Notes: a model not told the origin generated them from the letters alone. A stretch of DNA of 19,531 nt from JAAYCI01 sp047972265 (GCA_047972265.1 JBKEAM010000129.1:1-19531); one strand, 5' to 3'. Positions 1-7,353 are shown, counted from the first letter of the stretch. Numbers and translations: made by a program.

Positions 1-1031
1 GCAATGCGGTAACCAAGCAGGGCAACCTCTTTAGAGTAAGTGGGAATATCTAAAATGTTAAGATAGCCCGAAATGCCAGACAGTACAACACTGTCGTTAA
101 TGGGGTCACGGTAATGGTCGGGGATGCCTGCAAGACCTTCTGCCACACCCAAAATGGTACCTACATTGCCTGCGTTACAGTCGGTGTCCCAGCCGCACAT
201 GGTGGCAATCTCTACCGTGCGGGCAAAATTGCCCTTGCCATATAGCATAGATAAGATGCATACGCCTGCGTTGGGGATAATATGGCATACGCCGGGATAT
301 TTATCGTAGCCCCAGTCATCCACCAGCATTTGGTGGCAGGCGCGCCAATCCTCGGGGTTAGAGTTGTGGAAGTTGATAACGGCATTGGATACACGGCGAT
401 AGGTGCAATCCTCGGGGATTTCGGCAAAGCCGGCCTGCATAATCTCGTTGATATCCGAAGTTTCAAACGCTTTTGCAATACAAGCGCACATAAAGCGCGC
501 GCCGTATACACCCTCACCATCGTGAGATACGCTGGCGGCTGCCGCGCCATAATCGGCTGCGCGGGTGGGGTTAGCAGGGTTTACAAGACCCCATGTATCT
601 ATAAATATCTGGCCGCCAATCTGCTCTGCCATGGTTGCGCCGTTTTGCTTTATAGAGCCGGACTGTGGTGCAGGGATGCCCATTTTAAGGTTTAGGTAAG
701 CGGTGTGCTCTGTGCTGCGGCCATAGCCGCCCCACCAAAACATACCCACGCCCTCACGGGCATAGTTTAACCATGCATTTGCAACGTCTTGGGGCACCAG
801 TGCCCTATCCTTTGCATCATCATACAGGGCGCGCAAAAAATATACAGGCCCGTTAACATCATCATCGGCTGCAAAGTTTTTATATTCTTTTACATAAGAG
901 GTAATCTCCCCATATGTATCGCGTATACGTTCATATGTCCAAATGGTAGGTTCTACCGGAGCCCCCACCCGAATGCCGATATTCATGCCCAAAAGACCCG
1001 AGTACACCTTTTCTAGATAATTTTTTACCAC
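1..1031 (-). CDS. ADP-ribosylglycohydrolase-family protein, 3' end cut off by window
   Basis: The frame is open from a GTG start at 1031 to the left edge (343 full codons); an in-frame TAA lies two codons upstream, so GTG is the earliest start, with AAGGA about 10 nt before it. The family (ARH/DraG fold, all-helical, binuclear Mg) cleaves the N- or O-glycosidic bond at C1'' of ADP-ribose or related ribosyl compounds. Seen: an N-terminal SGLLGMNIGIRVGAPVE segment (residues 11-27), an acidic cluster AADDDVNG (54-61) where family members bind metal, and the C-terminal signature CGWDTDCNAGNVGTILG (279-295) with the paired aspartates of the second metal ligand set. There is no signal peptide, so it should act in the cytoplasm. 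It diverges from the lacI-type gene and its promoter abuts a perfect operator palindrome, so it is probably repressed by that regulator. The exact substrate cannot be read from sequence; family assignment is firm. Confidence 0.9.
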   Translation of the reverse strand, partial: MVKNYLEKVYSGLLGMNIGIRVGAPVEPTIWTYERIRDTYGEITSYVKEYKNFAADDDVNGPVYFLRALYDDAKDRALVPQDVANAWLNYAREGVGMFWWGGYGRSTEHTAYLNLKMGIPAPQSGSIKQNGATMAEQIGGQIFIDTWGLVNPANPTRAADYGAAAASVSHDGEGVYGARFMCACIAKAFETSDINEIMQAGFAEIPEDCTYRRVSNAVINFHNSNPEDWRACHQMLVDDWGYDKYPGVCHIIPNAGVCILSMLYGKGNFARTVEIATMCGWDTDCNAGNVGTILGVAEGLAGIPDHYRDPINDSVVLSGISGYLNILDIPTYSKEVALLGYRI

Positions 1032-1074
1032 CGTTTAACCATCCTTTCGCCTGTGTGAGATACTCTTGGTTTCT

Positions 1075-1104
1075 ATTTTATCACGAGAAACACTCACGAA
1101 ACAA
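1075..1104 (-). promoter_or_regulatory. Predicted promoter of the divergent glycohydrolase gene
   Basis: On the minus strand, TTGTTT (1104-1099) is followed after 18 nt by TAAAAT (1080-1075). This would start transcription near 1068 and give a leader of about 37 nt. The -35 box directly abuts the perfect palindrome at 1106-1125, as expected for a repressor-controlled promoter. The assignment rests on consensus similarity only. Confidence 0.5.
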
Positions 1105-1105
1105 A

Positions 1106-1125
1106 TAAAGAAACCGGTTTCTTTA
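1106..1125. promoter_or_regulatory. Perfect 20-bp palindrome, probable LacI-family operator
   Basis: TAAAGAAACCGGTTTCTTTA is a perfect inverted repeat with a central CCGG/CG step. That is the usual form of LacI/GalR-family operators, whose hinge helices insert at a central CpG. It lies between the lacI-type gene and the divergent glycohydrolase gene, touching the -35 of the latter. The 10-mer ACCGGTTTCT (1113-1122) recurs at 1312-1321 in the repressor leader and with one mismatch at 2391-2400. Binding by the adjacent regulator is inferred. Confidence 0.75.
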
Positions 1126-1243
1126 ATATTATACTTTTTTTGCCCAAGACAAATCAATATGCCAAAACCAACAAAACCACCCGCAATAATATATACAAAA
1201 CTTACAAAGCCCCTTAAAACCGCCCAGATAAAGCAACCGAGAC

Positions 1244-1272
1244 TTGCGAACCCGCCGCAAACCTTTTATAAT
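1244..1272 (+). promoter_or_regulatory. Predicted promoter of the lacI-type gene
   Basis: TTGCGA (1244-1249) and a perfect TATAAT (1267-1272) are separated by 17 nt, predicting a start near 1279 and a leader of about 98 nt. The related operator at 1305-1324 falls 25-45 nt downstream of this start, which suits autorepression. The rest of the 345-bp gap between the divergent genes shows no further gene. Confidence 0.6.
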
Positions 1273-1304
1273 AACTTTGTGCAAAAGCAGATACTTCGTT
1301 TGGG

Positions 1305-1324
1305 TTTCTGTACCGGTTTCTGTT
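1305..1324. promoter_or_regulatory. Second ACCGGT operator-like site in the repressor leader
   Basis: TTTCTGTACCGGTTTCTGTT shares ACCGGTTTCT exactly with the perfect palindrome at 1106-1125. Only its right half matches well; the left half is degenerate. Its centre is 199 bp from the first palindrome centre, close to 19 helical turns, so both sites would face the same side of the DNA. A role in autoregulation or looping is inferred. Confidence 0.45.
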
Positions 1325-1376
1325 CTTTATAAGCTGGGTACTGCCTTTTACGAAATTTTTAAAAAGGAGCCAGTCC

Positions 1377-2384
1377 ATGTCAAATTACAGCATCTCTGAC
1401 ATTGCCCGGATTTGCGGTGTTTCCAAGGCAACTGTTTCCCGCGTTATCAATAACAAATCTACCGGGGTTGGAGAAAATACAAAAAAACGGGTGCAAAAGG
1501 TAATTGAAGAGCTAAATTACCGCCCCAGCATGCTGGCCCGCAGCGTTGCCACCTCCCATTCGGGCTTGATAGGCCTTGTTATTCCCGATATTTCCAGCCT
1601 TTTTTATCCCGAAATTATCAGCGGCGTAAACAATTACCTGTCTGCACACGGCTATTCTATCATTCTTGCCAACACCGACTACAGCACCGAAAAAGAGCGT
1701 ATTCAATTATTAAGCATGGTAGATAAGCGGGTGGATGGCGTTATTTTATGCTCTGGCGTAAGCAACGAGGATTTTTTATCAGACTATCGGCAATATAACA
1801 TCCCCCTTGCCTCTATAGGGCGTATGTACGACAATTACCTGTGTGATATAAGCATAAGCGGCGACAACGTAAAGGGCGCGCGGTTTGCGGTGCGCCACCT
1901 GATTGGCACCGGCAATAAACGCATTGCACTGTTAAGCGGCAACGCCGATGTAGCCGGTACCCGCCAGCGTATACAGGGCTACCGCGAGGCATTGGAAGAA
2001 GCCGGAATTGCGTTTGACCCAGCTTTAATTTACAACGGAGAATACTCGATTGCCTCGGGCATAGAGATGACCCAGCGGATACTGGCCGATAAAAAAGACT
2101 TTACCGCCGTGCTTGCCGGCAGCGATTTGATTGCCATAGGCGTTATAAAAGCATTAAAGCGCGCGGGCATTGATGTACCAAGCCAGGTTGAAGTAATGGG
2201 TTTTGACAATATTTCTCTTTCAGAAATATTTGAACCACAGCTTTCTACCATATCAAAGCCGCATTATGATATGGCTGTGGAGATTTCTCGTAAGTTATAC
2301 CGCATGATAAACGGAAAAAAGAATGATATTGCGCATTTTGTTGTAGAGCCTCAATTGATAGTGCGCGAAACAACCAAAGCTTAA
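1377..2384 (+). CDS. LacI/GalR-family transcriptional regulator
   Basis: 335 aa, the usual family length. Residues 5-24 form the helix-turn-helix (ISDIARICGVSKATVSRVIN), followed by the conserved hinge region with NYRPSMLARSV (about 47-57). The rest is a periplasmic-binding-protein-like effector domain with VIPDISSLFYPEIISG, RVDGVILCS and the late VMGFDNISLSEIFEPQLSTI segment typical of the family. The start is ATG with AAGGAG 8-9 nt upstream. It lies between the divergent glycohydrolase gene and the ABC transporter genes, with operator-like sites in both flanks, so it most likely represses this locus until a transported ligand or its breakdown product binds. The effector is unknown. Strong promoter and terminator signals suggest it is transcribed alone. 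Confidence 0.95.
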   Translation: MSNYSISDIARICGVSKATVSRVINNKSTGVGENTKKRVQKVIEELNYRPSMLARSVATSHSGLIGLVIPDISSLFYPEIISGVNNYLSAHGYSIILANTDYSTEKERIQLLSMVDKRVDGVILCSGVSNEDFLSDYRQYNIPLASIGRMYDNYLCDISISGDNVKGARFAVRHLIGTGNKRIALLSGNADVAGTRQRIQGYREALEEAGIAFDPALIYNGEYSIASGIEMTQRILADKKDFTAVLAGSDLIAIGVIKALKRAGIDVPSQVEVMGFDNISLSEIFEPQLSTISKPHYDMAVEISRKLYRMINGKKNDIAHFVVEPQLIVRETTKA

Positions 2385-2385
2385 A

Positions 2386-2404
2386 AAGATACCGGTTTTT
2401 ATCC
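2386..2404. promoter_or_regulatory. Third, degenerate ACCGGT operator-like site
   Basis: Just after the repressor stop codon, AAGATACCGGTTTTTATCC carries ACCGGTTTTT, one mismatch from the 10-mer shared by the two sites upstream of the repressor gene. Its dyad symmetry is imperfect. It could be an auxiliary operator or chance. Confidence 0.3.
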
Positions 2405-2429
2405 CTATTTCATTTAATAATAATATAGC

Positions 2430-2475
2430 AGTGGCTATTATTGGTGTTTTTGCACAAATAATAGCCACTTTTTTT
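2430..2475 (+). terminator. Strong intrinsic terminator after the lacI-type gene
   Basis: A 13-bp stem (AGTGGCTATTATT at 2430-2442 with AATAATAGCCACT at 2457-2469) encloses a 14-nt loop and runs directly into a T tract (2469-2475). It separates the regulator transcript from the transporter operon. Confidence 0.88.
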
Positions 2476-2489
2476 GCCAAAAAGCGCCA

Positions 2490-2519
2490 TTGAAAACTAT
2501 TTTGCACATATGCTACACT
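2490..2519 (+). promoter_or_regulatory. Predicted promoter of the ABC transporter operon
   Basis: TTGAAA (2490-2495) and TACACT (2514-2519) are 18 nt apart, and TG at 2511-2512 gives an extended -10. Transcription would start near 2526, leaving a leader of about 80 nt that includes the cre-like dyad at 2538-2551. It follows the terminator at 2430-2475, consistent with a fresh transcription unit. Confidence 0.6.
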
Positions 2520-2537
2520 GTCTAAAGAAACAATTAA

Positions 2538-2551
2538 CGAAAGCGGTTACT
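2538..2551. promoter_or_regulatory. cre-like / LacI-type operator downstream of the transporter promoter
   Basis: CGAAAGCGGTTACT matches the catabolite-responsive element consensus TGNAANCGNTNNCA at every specified position except the first and last. Positioned just after the predicted start site, it would block transcription when bound by CcpA or by the local LacI-type protein. Which of the two binds cannot be decided from sequence. Confidence 0.5.
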
Positions 2552-2605
2552 CTATTTTAAATCGTTGCCGTTTAATTAGCTGAATTGTAAGGGGGAAATA
2601 GTGCT

Positions 2606-3541
2606 TTGAAAAACTCGTCCTCTCCCCGTTCGCTTTTGCCAAACAAGCGGCCGTTGTGGAAAAAAATTGCCGAAAACAAAATACTCTACCTTATGTTGGC
2701 GCCCACCCTCATTTATTTTATCTTTTTTAGGGTATGGCCAATTATAAACATGCGCCTTGCTTTTTTTACCTATAAATCCAAGGGGCCGTGGGAGTGGGCC
2801 GGTCTTAAATATTTTAAAATGATATTTAGCACTTCGGCGTTTTCTAACATTCTTACCAACACACTTATCATCAGCTTTATGAAATACGTAATGCTGTTTC
2901 CGTTTTTTGTTATCTTTGCCCTATTGCTAAACGAGCTGCGCTCCAAGAGGTTTCGCAAAATTGTACAGGTTGTATCGTACCTGCCCCACTTTTTGTCTTG
3001 GGTTGTTATTGCCGGTATTTGGATAAGCGCCTTAAACCAGTCCAGCGGCGTTGTAAACCAAATTATCACCCTGCTTGGCGGTACCGCAAAAGACTTTATG
3101 ACAGATAAGGGCGCCATACGTTGGGTTCTTTTGTTCTCGGAGGCTTGGCGAAGCATCGGCTGGGATTCTATTGTGTTTTTTATAGCCATTATCAACATAG
3201 ATCCTACCTTGTACGAGGCCGCCATGGTAGACGGCGCCAGCCGGATGAAGATTATTACCCGCATTATTTTGCCGGCCCTTGTAGTGCCTATGACCACCGT
3301 GTTTATTTTAAACCTTGGCTTTTTTATGACAGCCGGGTTCGACCAGGTATTTAACTTTACCAACCCCGCGGTAAACAGTGCCATAGACATACTGGATACC
3401 TACACCTACCGCTTGGGTCTCGAAAACGGACAGTACTCTTTGGCCAGCGCCGTAAGCCTGCTAAAAGGCGTTGTTGGTATGGGCCTTGTGTACATCACTC
3501 ATAAAATATCCAAAAAAGTTACCGGCAAAGGCGTTTGGTAG
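2606..3541 (+). CDS. ABC transporter permease, LplB/YtcP-type carbohydrate class
   Basis: 311 aa inner-membrane permease, about six helices. The N-terminus (residues 1-45) reads like LplB-class permeases, with basic residues followed by YLMLAPTLIYFIFFRVWPI. The cytoplasmic EAA loop that contacts the ATPase is clear at about 202-223 (TLYEAAMVDGASRMKIITRI). The start is TTG at 2606, preceded by AGGGGG about 11 nt upstream; the GTG at 2601 is out of frame and stops at once. It forms a heterodimer with the permease 15 bp downstream and works with the lipoprotein encoded next. LplB/LplC systems usually import oligosaccharides or sugar acids; the real ligand here is unknown. Confidence 0.92.
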   Translation: MKNSSSPRSLLPNKRPLWKKIAENKILYLMLAPTLIYFIFFRVWPIINMRLAFFTYKSKGPWEWAGLKYFKMIFSTSAFSNILTNTLIISFMKYVMLFPFFVIFALLLNELRSKRFRKIVQVVSYLPHFLSWVVIAGIWISALNQSSGVVNQIITLLGGTAKDFMTDKGAIRWVLLFSEAWRSIGWDSIVFFIAIINIDPTLYEAAMVDGASRMKIITRIILPALVVPMTTVFILNLGFFMTAGFDQVFNFTNPAVNSAIDILDTYTYRLGLENGQYSLASAVSLLKGVVGMGLVYITHKISKKVTGKGVW

Positions 3542-3556
3542 AAAGGGGGCCATATA

Positions 3557-4459
3557 GTGGGAAACAAAGCAATAAAACGTAAAAAAAGAATCTCCATTTC
3601 TCAAATAATCATTATTACTATTTTTCTGTTTATCATTTTTGCTGTAATGGTTCCTCTGCTTAACATTTTGGCCCGTTCTTTTTCAGACCCGACGTTAAGC
3701 CCTTCGATGAAGGGGCTGGATATTATCCCAAAGGGCTTTAGCCTTATCAACTACCAAATTATCCTTAGCAACCCCGTTATTATGCCCGCGCTTTTCAACT
3801 CTATCTTTATCACTGTTGTGGGCACTGTATTAAACATAGTGCTTACCGTTATGGCAGCCTATGTGCTTACCCGTCCAAACCTGCCCGGCAAAAGCGCTTT
3901 TATGGTATTTTTTATCATTATGATGCTGTTTGACCCCGGCCTTGTGCCCGAGTATCTGGTGGTAAAATCTTTGGGGCTTTTGGGCAGCCAGTGGTCTGTT
4001 ATCCTTTCTATGGCCGTAAATGTGTACTACCTTATTATTATGATGCGTTATTTTGAGGATGTACCCTCGGCCCTGTACGAAGCCGCAAAAATAGACGGCG
4101 CCGGGCATATACGCACTCTTTTCTCGGTAGCGGCTCCCCTTTGCAAGCCCGGCATTGCAACCCTTACCATGTTTTACGGTGTTGTGCGCTGGAACGAGTA
4201 TGTAAGGGCGGGCGTATACATCACCTCCCTTAAAAACAGCCCCTTGCAGGTAATTTTGCGTAAGTTTTTGGTAGAGGGCGATACCACTACCCTAATTGGC
4301 GCACAAAACCTGCTTAACTATAACGAACTGGCAAAAATAGATTATACCGCCCTGTCTTTTGCCACCATTGTAATTGCCATTATCCCCATTTTAATATGCT
4401 ATCCCTTTGTTTTGCGGTACTACAATACCGGCATTATGGAGGGCGGCGTAAAAGAGTAA
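3557..4459 (+). CDS. ABC transporter permease, LplC/YtcP-type carbohydrate class
   Basis: 300 aa second permease of the importer. A basic N-terminus is followed by a first helix (about 14-34), then the family landmark RSFSDP (40-45). The EAA loop lies at about 173-190 (LYEAAKIDGAGHIRTLFS), and the C-terminus ends in YYNTGIMEGGVKE, a tail common in LplC/YtcP permeases. GTG start at 3557 with GAAAGGGGG in front. It follows the first permease by 15 bp and is cotranscribed with it. No nucleotide-binding subunit lies in the window, so the pair probably shares an MsmK-like ATPase encoded elsewhere, as is usual for this class. Confidence 0.92.
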   Translation: MGNKAIKRKKRISISQIIIITIFLFIIFAVMVPLLNILARSFSDPTLSPSMKGLDIIPKGFSLINYQIILSNPVIMPALFNSIFITVVGTVLNIVLTVMAAYVLTRPNLPGKSAFMVFFIIMMLFDPGLVPEYLVVKSLGLLGSQWSVILSMAVNVYYLIIMMRYFEDVPSALYEAAKIDGAGHIRTLFSVAAPLCKPGIATLTMFYGVVRWNEYVRAGVYITSLKNSPLQVILRKFLVEGDTTTLIGAQNLLNYNELAKIDYTALSFATIVIAIIPILICYPFVLRYYNTGIMEGGVKE

Positions 4460-4532
4460 GCGCCGTTTGCCACCACTGCTAACAATATTGGTTTTTATTT
4501 GCTGCATTGGCGGCCTGGTTTCTTGTTGCCCC

Positions 4533-4548
4533 ACCGGACGTTTCCGGT
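4533..4548 (+). other. Small intercistronic hairpin before the binding-protein gene
   Basis: ACCGGA (4533-4538) pairs with TCCGGT (4543-4548) around a 4-nt loop. The 134-bp gap between permease and binding protein holds no other feature besides the ribosome binding site AGGAGG near 4582-4588. It could mark an RNA processing or stability point; there is no T tract, so termination is unlikely. Confidence 0.3.
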
Positions 4549-4593
4549 TAAAAATATTTTGTATCAACGCTATATTATTACAGGAGGAAAGTT

Positions 4594-6096
4594 ATGAAAA
4601 AACTATTGGCTTTTGGTTTAAGCACACTGCTGGCTGTTGGGCTGCTGGCAGGATGCGGTGGCAGCGCTTCCAGCGCAAGCACCCCCGCAAGCACTCCCGC
4701 AGCATCGGTTAACGAGGACGGATGGGTATCCATTGGTTCTGCCAACGCACCTGTTCCTGTTACCATTGTAGTAAAAGACGTTTTGCCCGATGAAGCAGAC
4801 GTTCTTCTTTTAGAGGCTGCTGTAGAAGAAAAAATGGCCGCACACGGTCAGTATATCGACCTTCAGTTTTTAGAGCCACCCGCAGGTTCTTACGGCACCG
4901 CACTTCCGCTGGCTGTACGCAGCGGCGAAATTGATGCCGATCTGATTTACTTCCAGGGCGGAGACCAGCCCCTTGCACAAGAAGGCCTGCTGGAAGACCT
5001 TACCTCTTACATCGAAAACTCTACCTACGTTAAAAACATTATGGAGCCCGCCAGCGAAGAGCGTATGAAAAACTACCCCTACCTGCTGTGGCTGGCCCCT
5101 GCCAGAACTGCCGTGCCTGTAATGCGTAAAGACTGGGCCGACCAGCTGGATACTTACGATGCATTGGTAGCAGACCCCACCATTGATAACTACATTGCAA
5201 TGTTTAAAGAGCTGAAAGAAAAGGGCCTTGCCAAATATGCCCTTACCGCAGACGGCTCTACCACCCGTTGGGACTCTGTATTTAACCAAGCTTTTGGTGT
5301 TACCGCCACTGTTGTACAGGAAGATGGCACCTATGTATTTAGCAAAGCCACCAGCGCCGAAAAAGACAAGCTAGCCTTTTATGCAGAGCTATATGCCGAA
5401 GGCCTGATTGATCCCGATTACCTCACCAACTCTTGGGACGTAGCCGAGCAGAAATTTTACGAGGGCGAAGTTGGCCTGTATGTTGGCAACATTGGCGCTA
5501 CCGTAAAAATTTACAACGACAAAATGGTTTCTACCAATGGCGAAGAAGCCGAATTGGTTGTTTTGCCCCCTGCCAAAGGCGTTGCACAGGGCTATGCCGC
5601 TGTTGACGTAACCAAAGAGGGCCGTGGCTTTGCAATGAACGCAGACTCTGAAAACAAAGACGCCGCATGGGCATTTTTAGAGTTTATGGCAAGCCCCGAA
5701 GGCCGTATGCTGGATAAGCTGGGCATTGAAGGCGTGCACTACAACGTAGAAAACGGCGAAATTGTATTTACCGATAGCTTCCCCAACTGGTGGAGCCGCA
5801 TTTGGGAAACCACCTACAACTTTGAGCCTGAGTATCCCCTTGCACAGCCCATTTACCCGCAGGCCGCACAAGATTCTTTAGAAATGGCCGCTAAATACTA
5901 TGTAGAAGACGTAAACATTTTGGTACCCGAAGAGCTGGTTGCCATCAACGATGGTTTAAGCAGCCTGTACCTCGAATACTCCACCGACGTAATTCGTGGA
6001 AACGACTCTGTAGACAACTTCGACTCGTTTGTTAAAAAATGGAACGATGCTGGTGCCGGAGACTTTACCTCTTACTTCGATTCTGAGTTGGGCTAA
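4594..6096 (+). CDS. Extracellular solute-binding lipoprotein of the ABC importer
   Basis: 500 aa. The N-terminus is a lipoprotein signal peptide (MKKLL, hydrophobic core, lipobox LLAGC with Cys21 as the lipidated residue), followed by a Ser/Ala/Thr/Pro-rich linker to about residue 40. The rest is a family-1-like binding protein of LplA type: EIDADLIYFQGG (about 110-121), a long central lobe, and RGFAMNADSENKDAAWAFLEF, a stretch typical of sugar-binding proteins. ATG start with a strong AGGAGG. It should capture the ligand outside the membrane and deliver it to the two permeases upstream. Hairpins on both sides of the gene may keep its mRNA level above that of the permeases, an inference from structure. 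The ligand is not predictable from sequence alone. Confidence 0.93.
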   Translation: MKKLLAFGLSTLLAVGLLAGCGGSASSASTPASTPAASVNEDGWVSIGSANAPVPVTIVVKDVLPDEADVLLLEAAVEEKMAAHGQYIDLQFLEPPAGSYGTALPLAVRSGEIDADLIYFQGGDQPLAQEGLLEDLTSYIENSTYVKNIMEPASEERMKNYPYLLWLAPARTAVPVMRKDWADQLDTYDALVADPTIDNYIAMFKELKEKGLAKYALTADGSTTRWDSVFNQAFGVTATVVQEDGTYVFSKATSAEKDKLAFYAELYAEGLIDPDYLTNSWDVAEQKFYEGEVGLYVGNIGATVKIYNDKMVSTNGEEAELVVLPPAKGVAQGYAAVDVTKEGRGFAMNADSENKDAAWAFLEFMASPEGRMLDKLGIEGVHYNVENGEIVFTDSFPNWWSRIWETTYNFEPEYPLAQPIYPQAAQDSLEMAAKYYVEDVNILVPEELVAINDGLSSLYLEYSTDVIRGNDSVDNFDSFVKKWNDAGAGDFTSYFDSELG

Positions 6097-6136
6097 TCCC
6101 CTCTATATTAACCACCTGCACTTTTAACTTATACCG

Positions 6137-6160
6137 CTGTTGCGGCACTTGCCGCAACAG
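6137..6160 (+). other. Perfect 10-bp hairpin between binding protein and second glycohydrolase
   Basis: CTGTTGCGGC (6137-6146) and GCCGCAACAG (6151-6160) form a perfect stem with loop ACTT; CCG on the left and CGG on the right can extend it past a bulged A. Only a short T run follows (GGTTTT), so it is either a leaky terminator or an mRNA 3'-end stabiliser for the binding-protein message. Confidence 0.6.
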
Positions 6161-6228
6161 ACGGTTTTACCAAAGATACACAAACCATACCGACGCAAAG
6201 CAACTTTTCCAGAATATGAGGAGCGATT

Positions 6229-7215
6229 ATGACAACTAGAAATGAACTGGTAAACAATCCCGATTTCGCTTTTGAAAAGGCATACGGCGCACTGTGCGGC
6301 CTTGCCATCGGCGACTCTTTTGGAGACGCCGCCAGAAAACCCGAAAATCGTGCCAACTATGGCGTAACCACCGATTTTAACAAAGGGGCTTCTTGGAGTA
6401 CGGACGACACTGAGTTTGCCCTGCTTACCGCAAAAACATTGATTGCCTGCAAGGGCGAGCTGACCACAGACGATGTTGTAAATGCCTGGATGGAAGATGT
6501 TGTTGTGCAGGACGAATTTAAACGTGGCGGCGCAAGCGAAGTAGAAGCTGCTGCAAACCTTCGCCGTGGGCTTCGCCCCCCTCTTTCGGGCAAGTATAAT
6601 TCTTTTCATATGAGCGACGGCTCTGCTATGCGCATTGGGCCTGTGGGCATTATTTGCGCAGGTGACCCCGAGCGTGCCGCTGCCATGGCCGAAATTGATG
6701 CTTCTATCAGCCATTACCGCGACGGCATTTGGGGCGCACAGGCTGTTGCCGCCGCTGTTTCGGTAGCTATGATAGATGCTACCATAGACGAAATTATTGC
6801 CGCTGCCATGCACGTTATCCCCACCGATTCTTGGCTGTACTACGCCATGAACCACACCTTTGAAATTATCGAAAAGGCAAACGGTTCTGTGCTGGATTCT
6901 TGGATGCCTATTCACGATGCTTTAATTACAAGCTCTTGGGCTACCACTGCCGAGGCCATTCCCTCTGCCTTTGGCTGCTTAAAGCTGGTAAACAAAACCT
7001 TTAAAGAGGGCGTACTGCTGGCTGGTAACTTTGGCCGCGACGCAGACACCATTGGTGCTGTAGCCGGTTCTATCTTGGGCGCCAAATACGGCATTTCCAG
7101 CATTCCCGTAGCATGGGCCGAAAAGGTACGTTACCCAAGCGGCACCTGCCTGCAATTTACCAAAGGGCTGGACATTAAAGAAACCGCTGCACAGCTTGCC
7201 AAACTAATTAAATAA
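6229..7215 (+). CDS. ADP-ribosylglycohydrolase-family protein (second copy)
   Basis: 328 aa, a normal length for ARH-family enzymes. Seen: GALCGLAIGDSFGDA (20-34), the metal-binding STDDTEFALL (57-66), DGSAMRIGPVG (130-140) and the C-terminal GRDADTIGAVAGSILG (269-284), the hallmark set for this fold, with both aspartate clusters intact. No signal peptide, so cytoplasmic. It is only distantly similar to the copy at the left edge, which is longer and has a WDTDCN variant of the last motif, so the two may act on different bonds or in sequence. GAGGAG lies 7-8 nt before the ATG. It follows the transporter genes in the same direction and probably attacks the imported compound or a derivative of it. 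Substrate unknown. Confidence 0.93.
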   Translation: MTTRNELVNNPDFAFEKAYGALCGLAIGDSFGDAARKPENRANYGVTTDFNKGASWSTDDTEFALLTAKTLIACKGELTTDDVVNAWMEDVVVQDEFKRGGASEVEAAANLRRGLRPPLSGKYNSFHMSDGSAMRIGPVGIICAGDPERAAAMAEIDASISHYRDGIWGAQAVAAAVSVAMIDATIDEIIAAAMHVIPTDSWLYYAMNHTFEIIEKANGSVLDSWMPIHDALITSSWATTAEAIPSAFGCLKLVNKTFKEGVLLAGNFGRDADTIGAVAGSILGAKYGISSIPVAWAEKVRYPSGTCLQFTKGLDIKETAAQLAKLIK

Positions 7216-7239
7216 TGCAGCAATATTTGTAAAAGCCGG

Positions 7240-7353
7240 AGTGTGCTTTAAAATCCTGCAACACATTGTATACAGAACCCAGTGGCCGCCCTGTGGGGTG
7301 GTTAACCGGCCGGCTGTATGTGTATGCCGCCGGATTTTACAGCACACTTTTTT
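7240..7353 (+). other. Long imperfect-palindrome RNA element ending in a T tract, before citD
   Basis: The outer arms AGTGTGCTTTAAAATCC (7240-7256) and GGATTTTACAGCACACT (7332-7348) pair over 17 positions with a single mismatch, and TTTTTT (7348-7353) follows directly. Inside, ATACAG (7270-7275) can pair with CTGTAT (7314-7319), CCCAG (7278-7282) with CTGTGGG (7291-7297, one bulged T), and CCGGCCGG (7306-7313) is self-complementary. It could be a large intrinsic terminator ending the transporter transcript, a regulated attenuator or leader RNA for the citrate lyase genes, or a small mobile palindrome. No known riboswitch class was recognised. The remaining 88 nt to citD show no convincing promoter. 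Confidence 0.55.

Noticed and set aside
1066..1332. 88-aa plus-strand open frame in the gap before the lacI-type gene.
   Set aside because: It runs through the operator, promoter boxes and second operator-like site, has no ribosome binding site and has a low-complexity Lys/Pro/Thr composition.
2770..3390. 206-aa minus-strand open frame inside the first permease gene.
   Set aside because: It is the antisense shadow of a clear permease, has no start signal, and its composition is that of reverse-translated membrane helices.
6124..6915. 263-aa minus-strand open frame opposite the second glycohydrolase gene.
   Set aside because: The plus strand carries all ARH motifs; the minus reading has no recognisable domain and no ribosome binding site.
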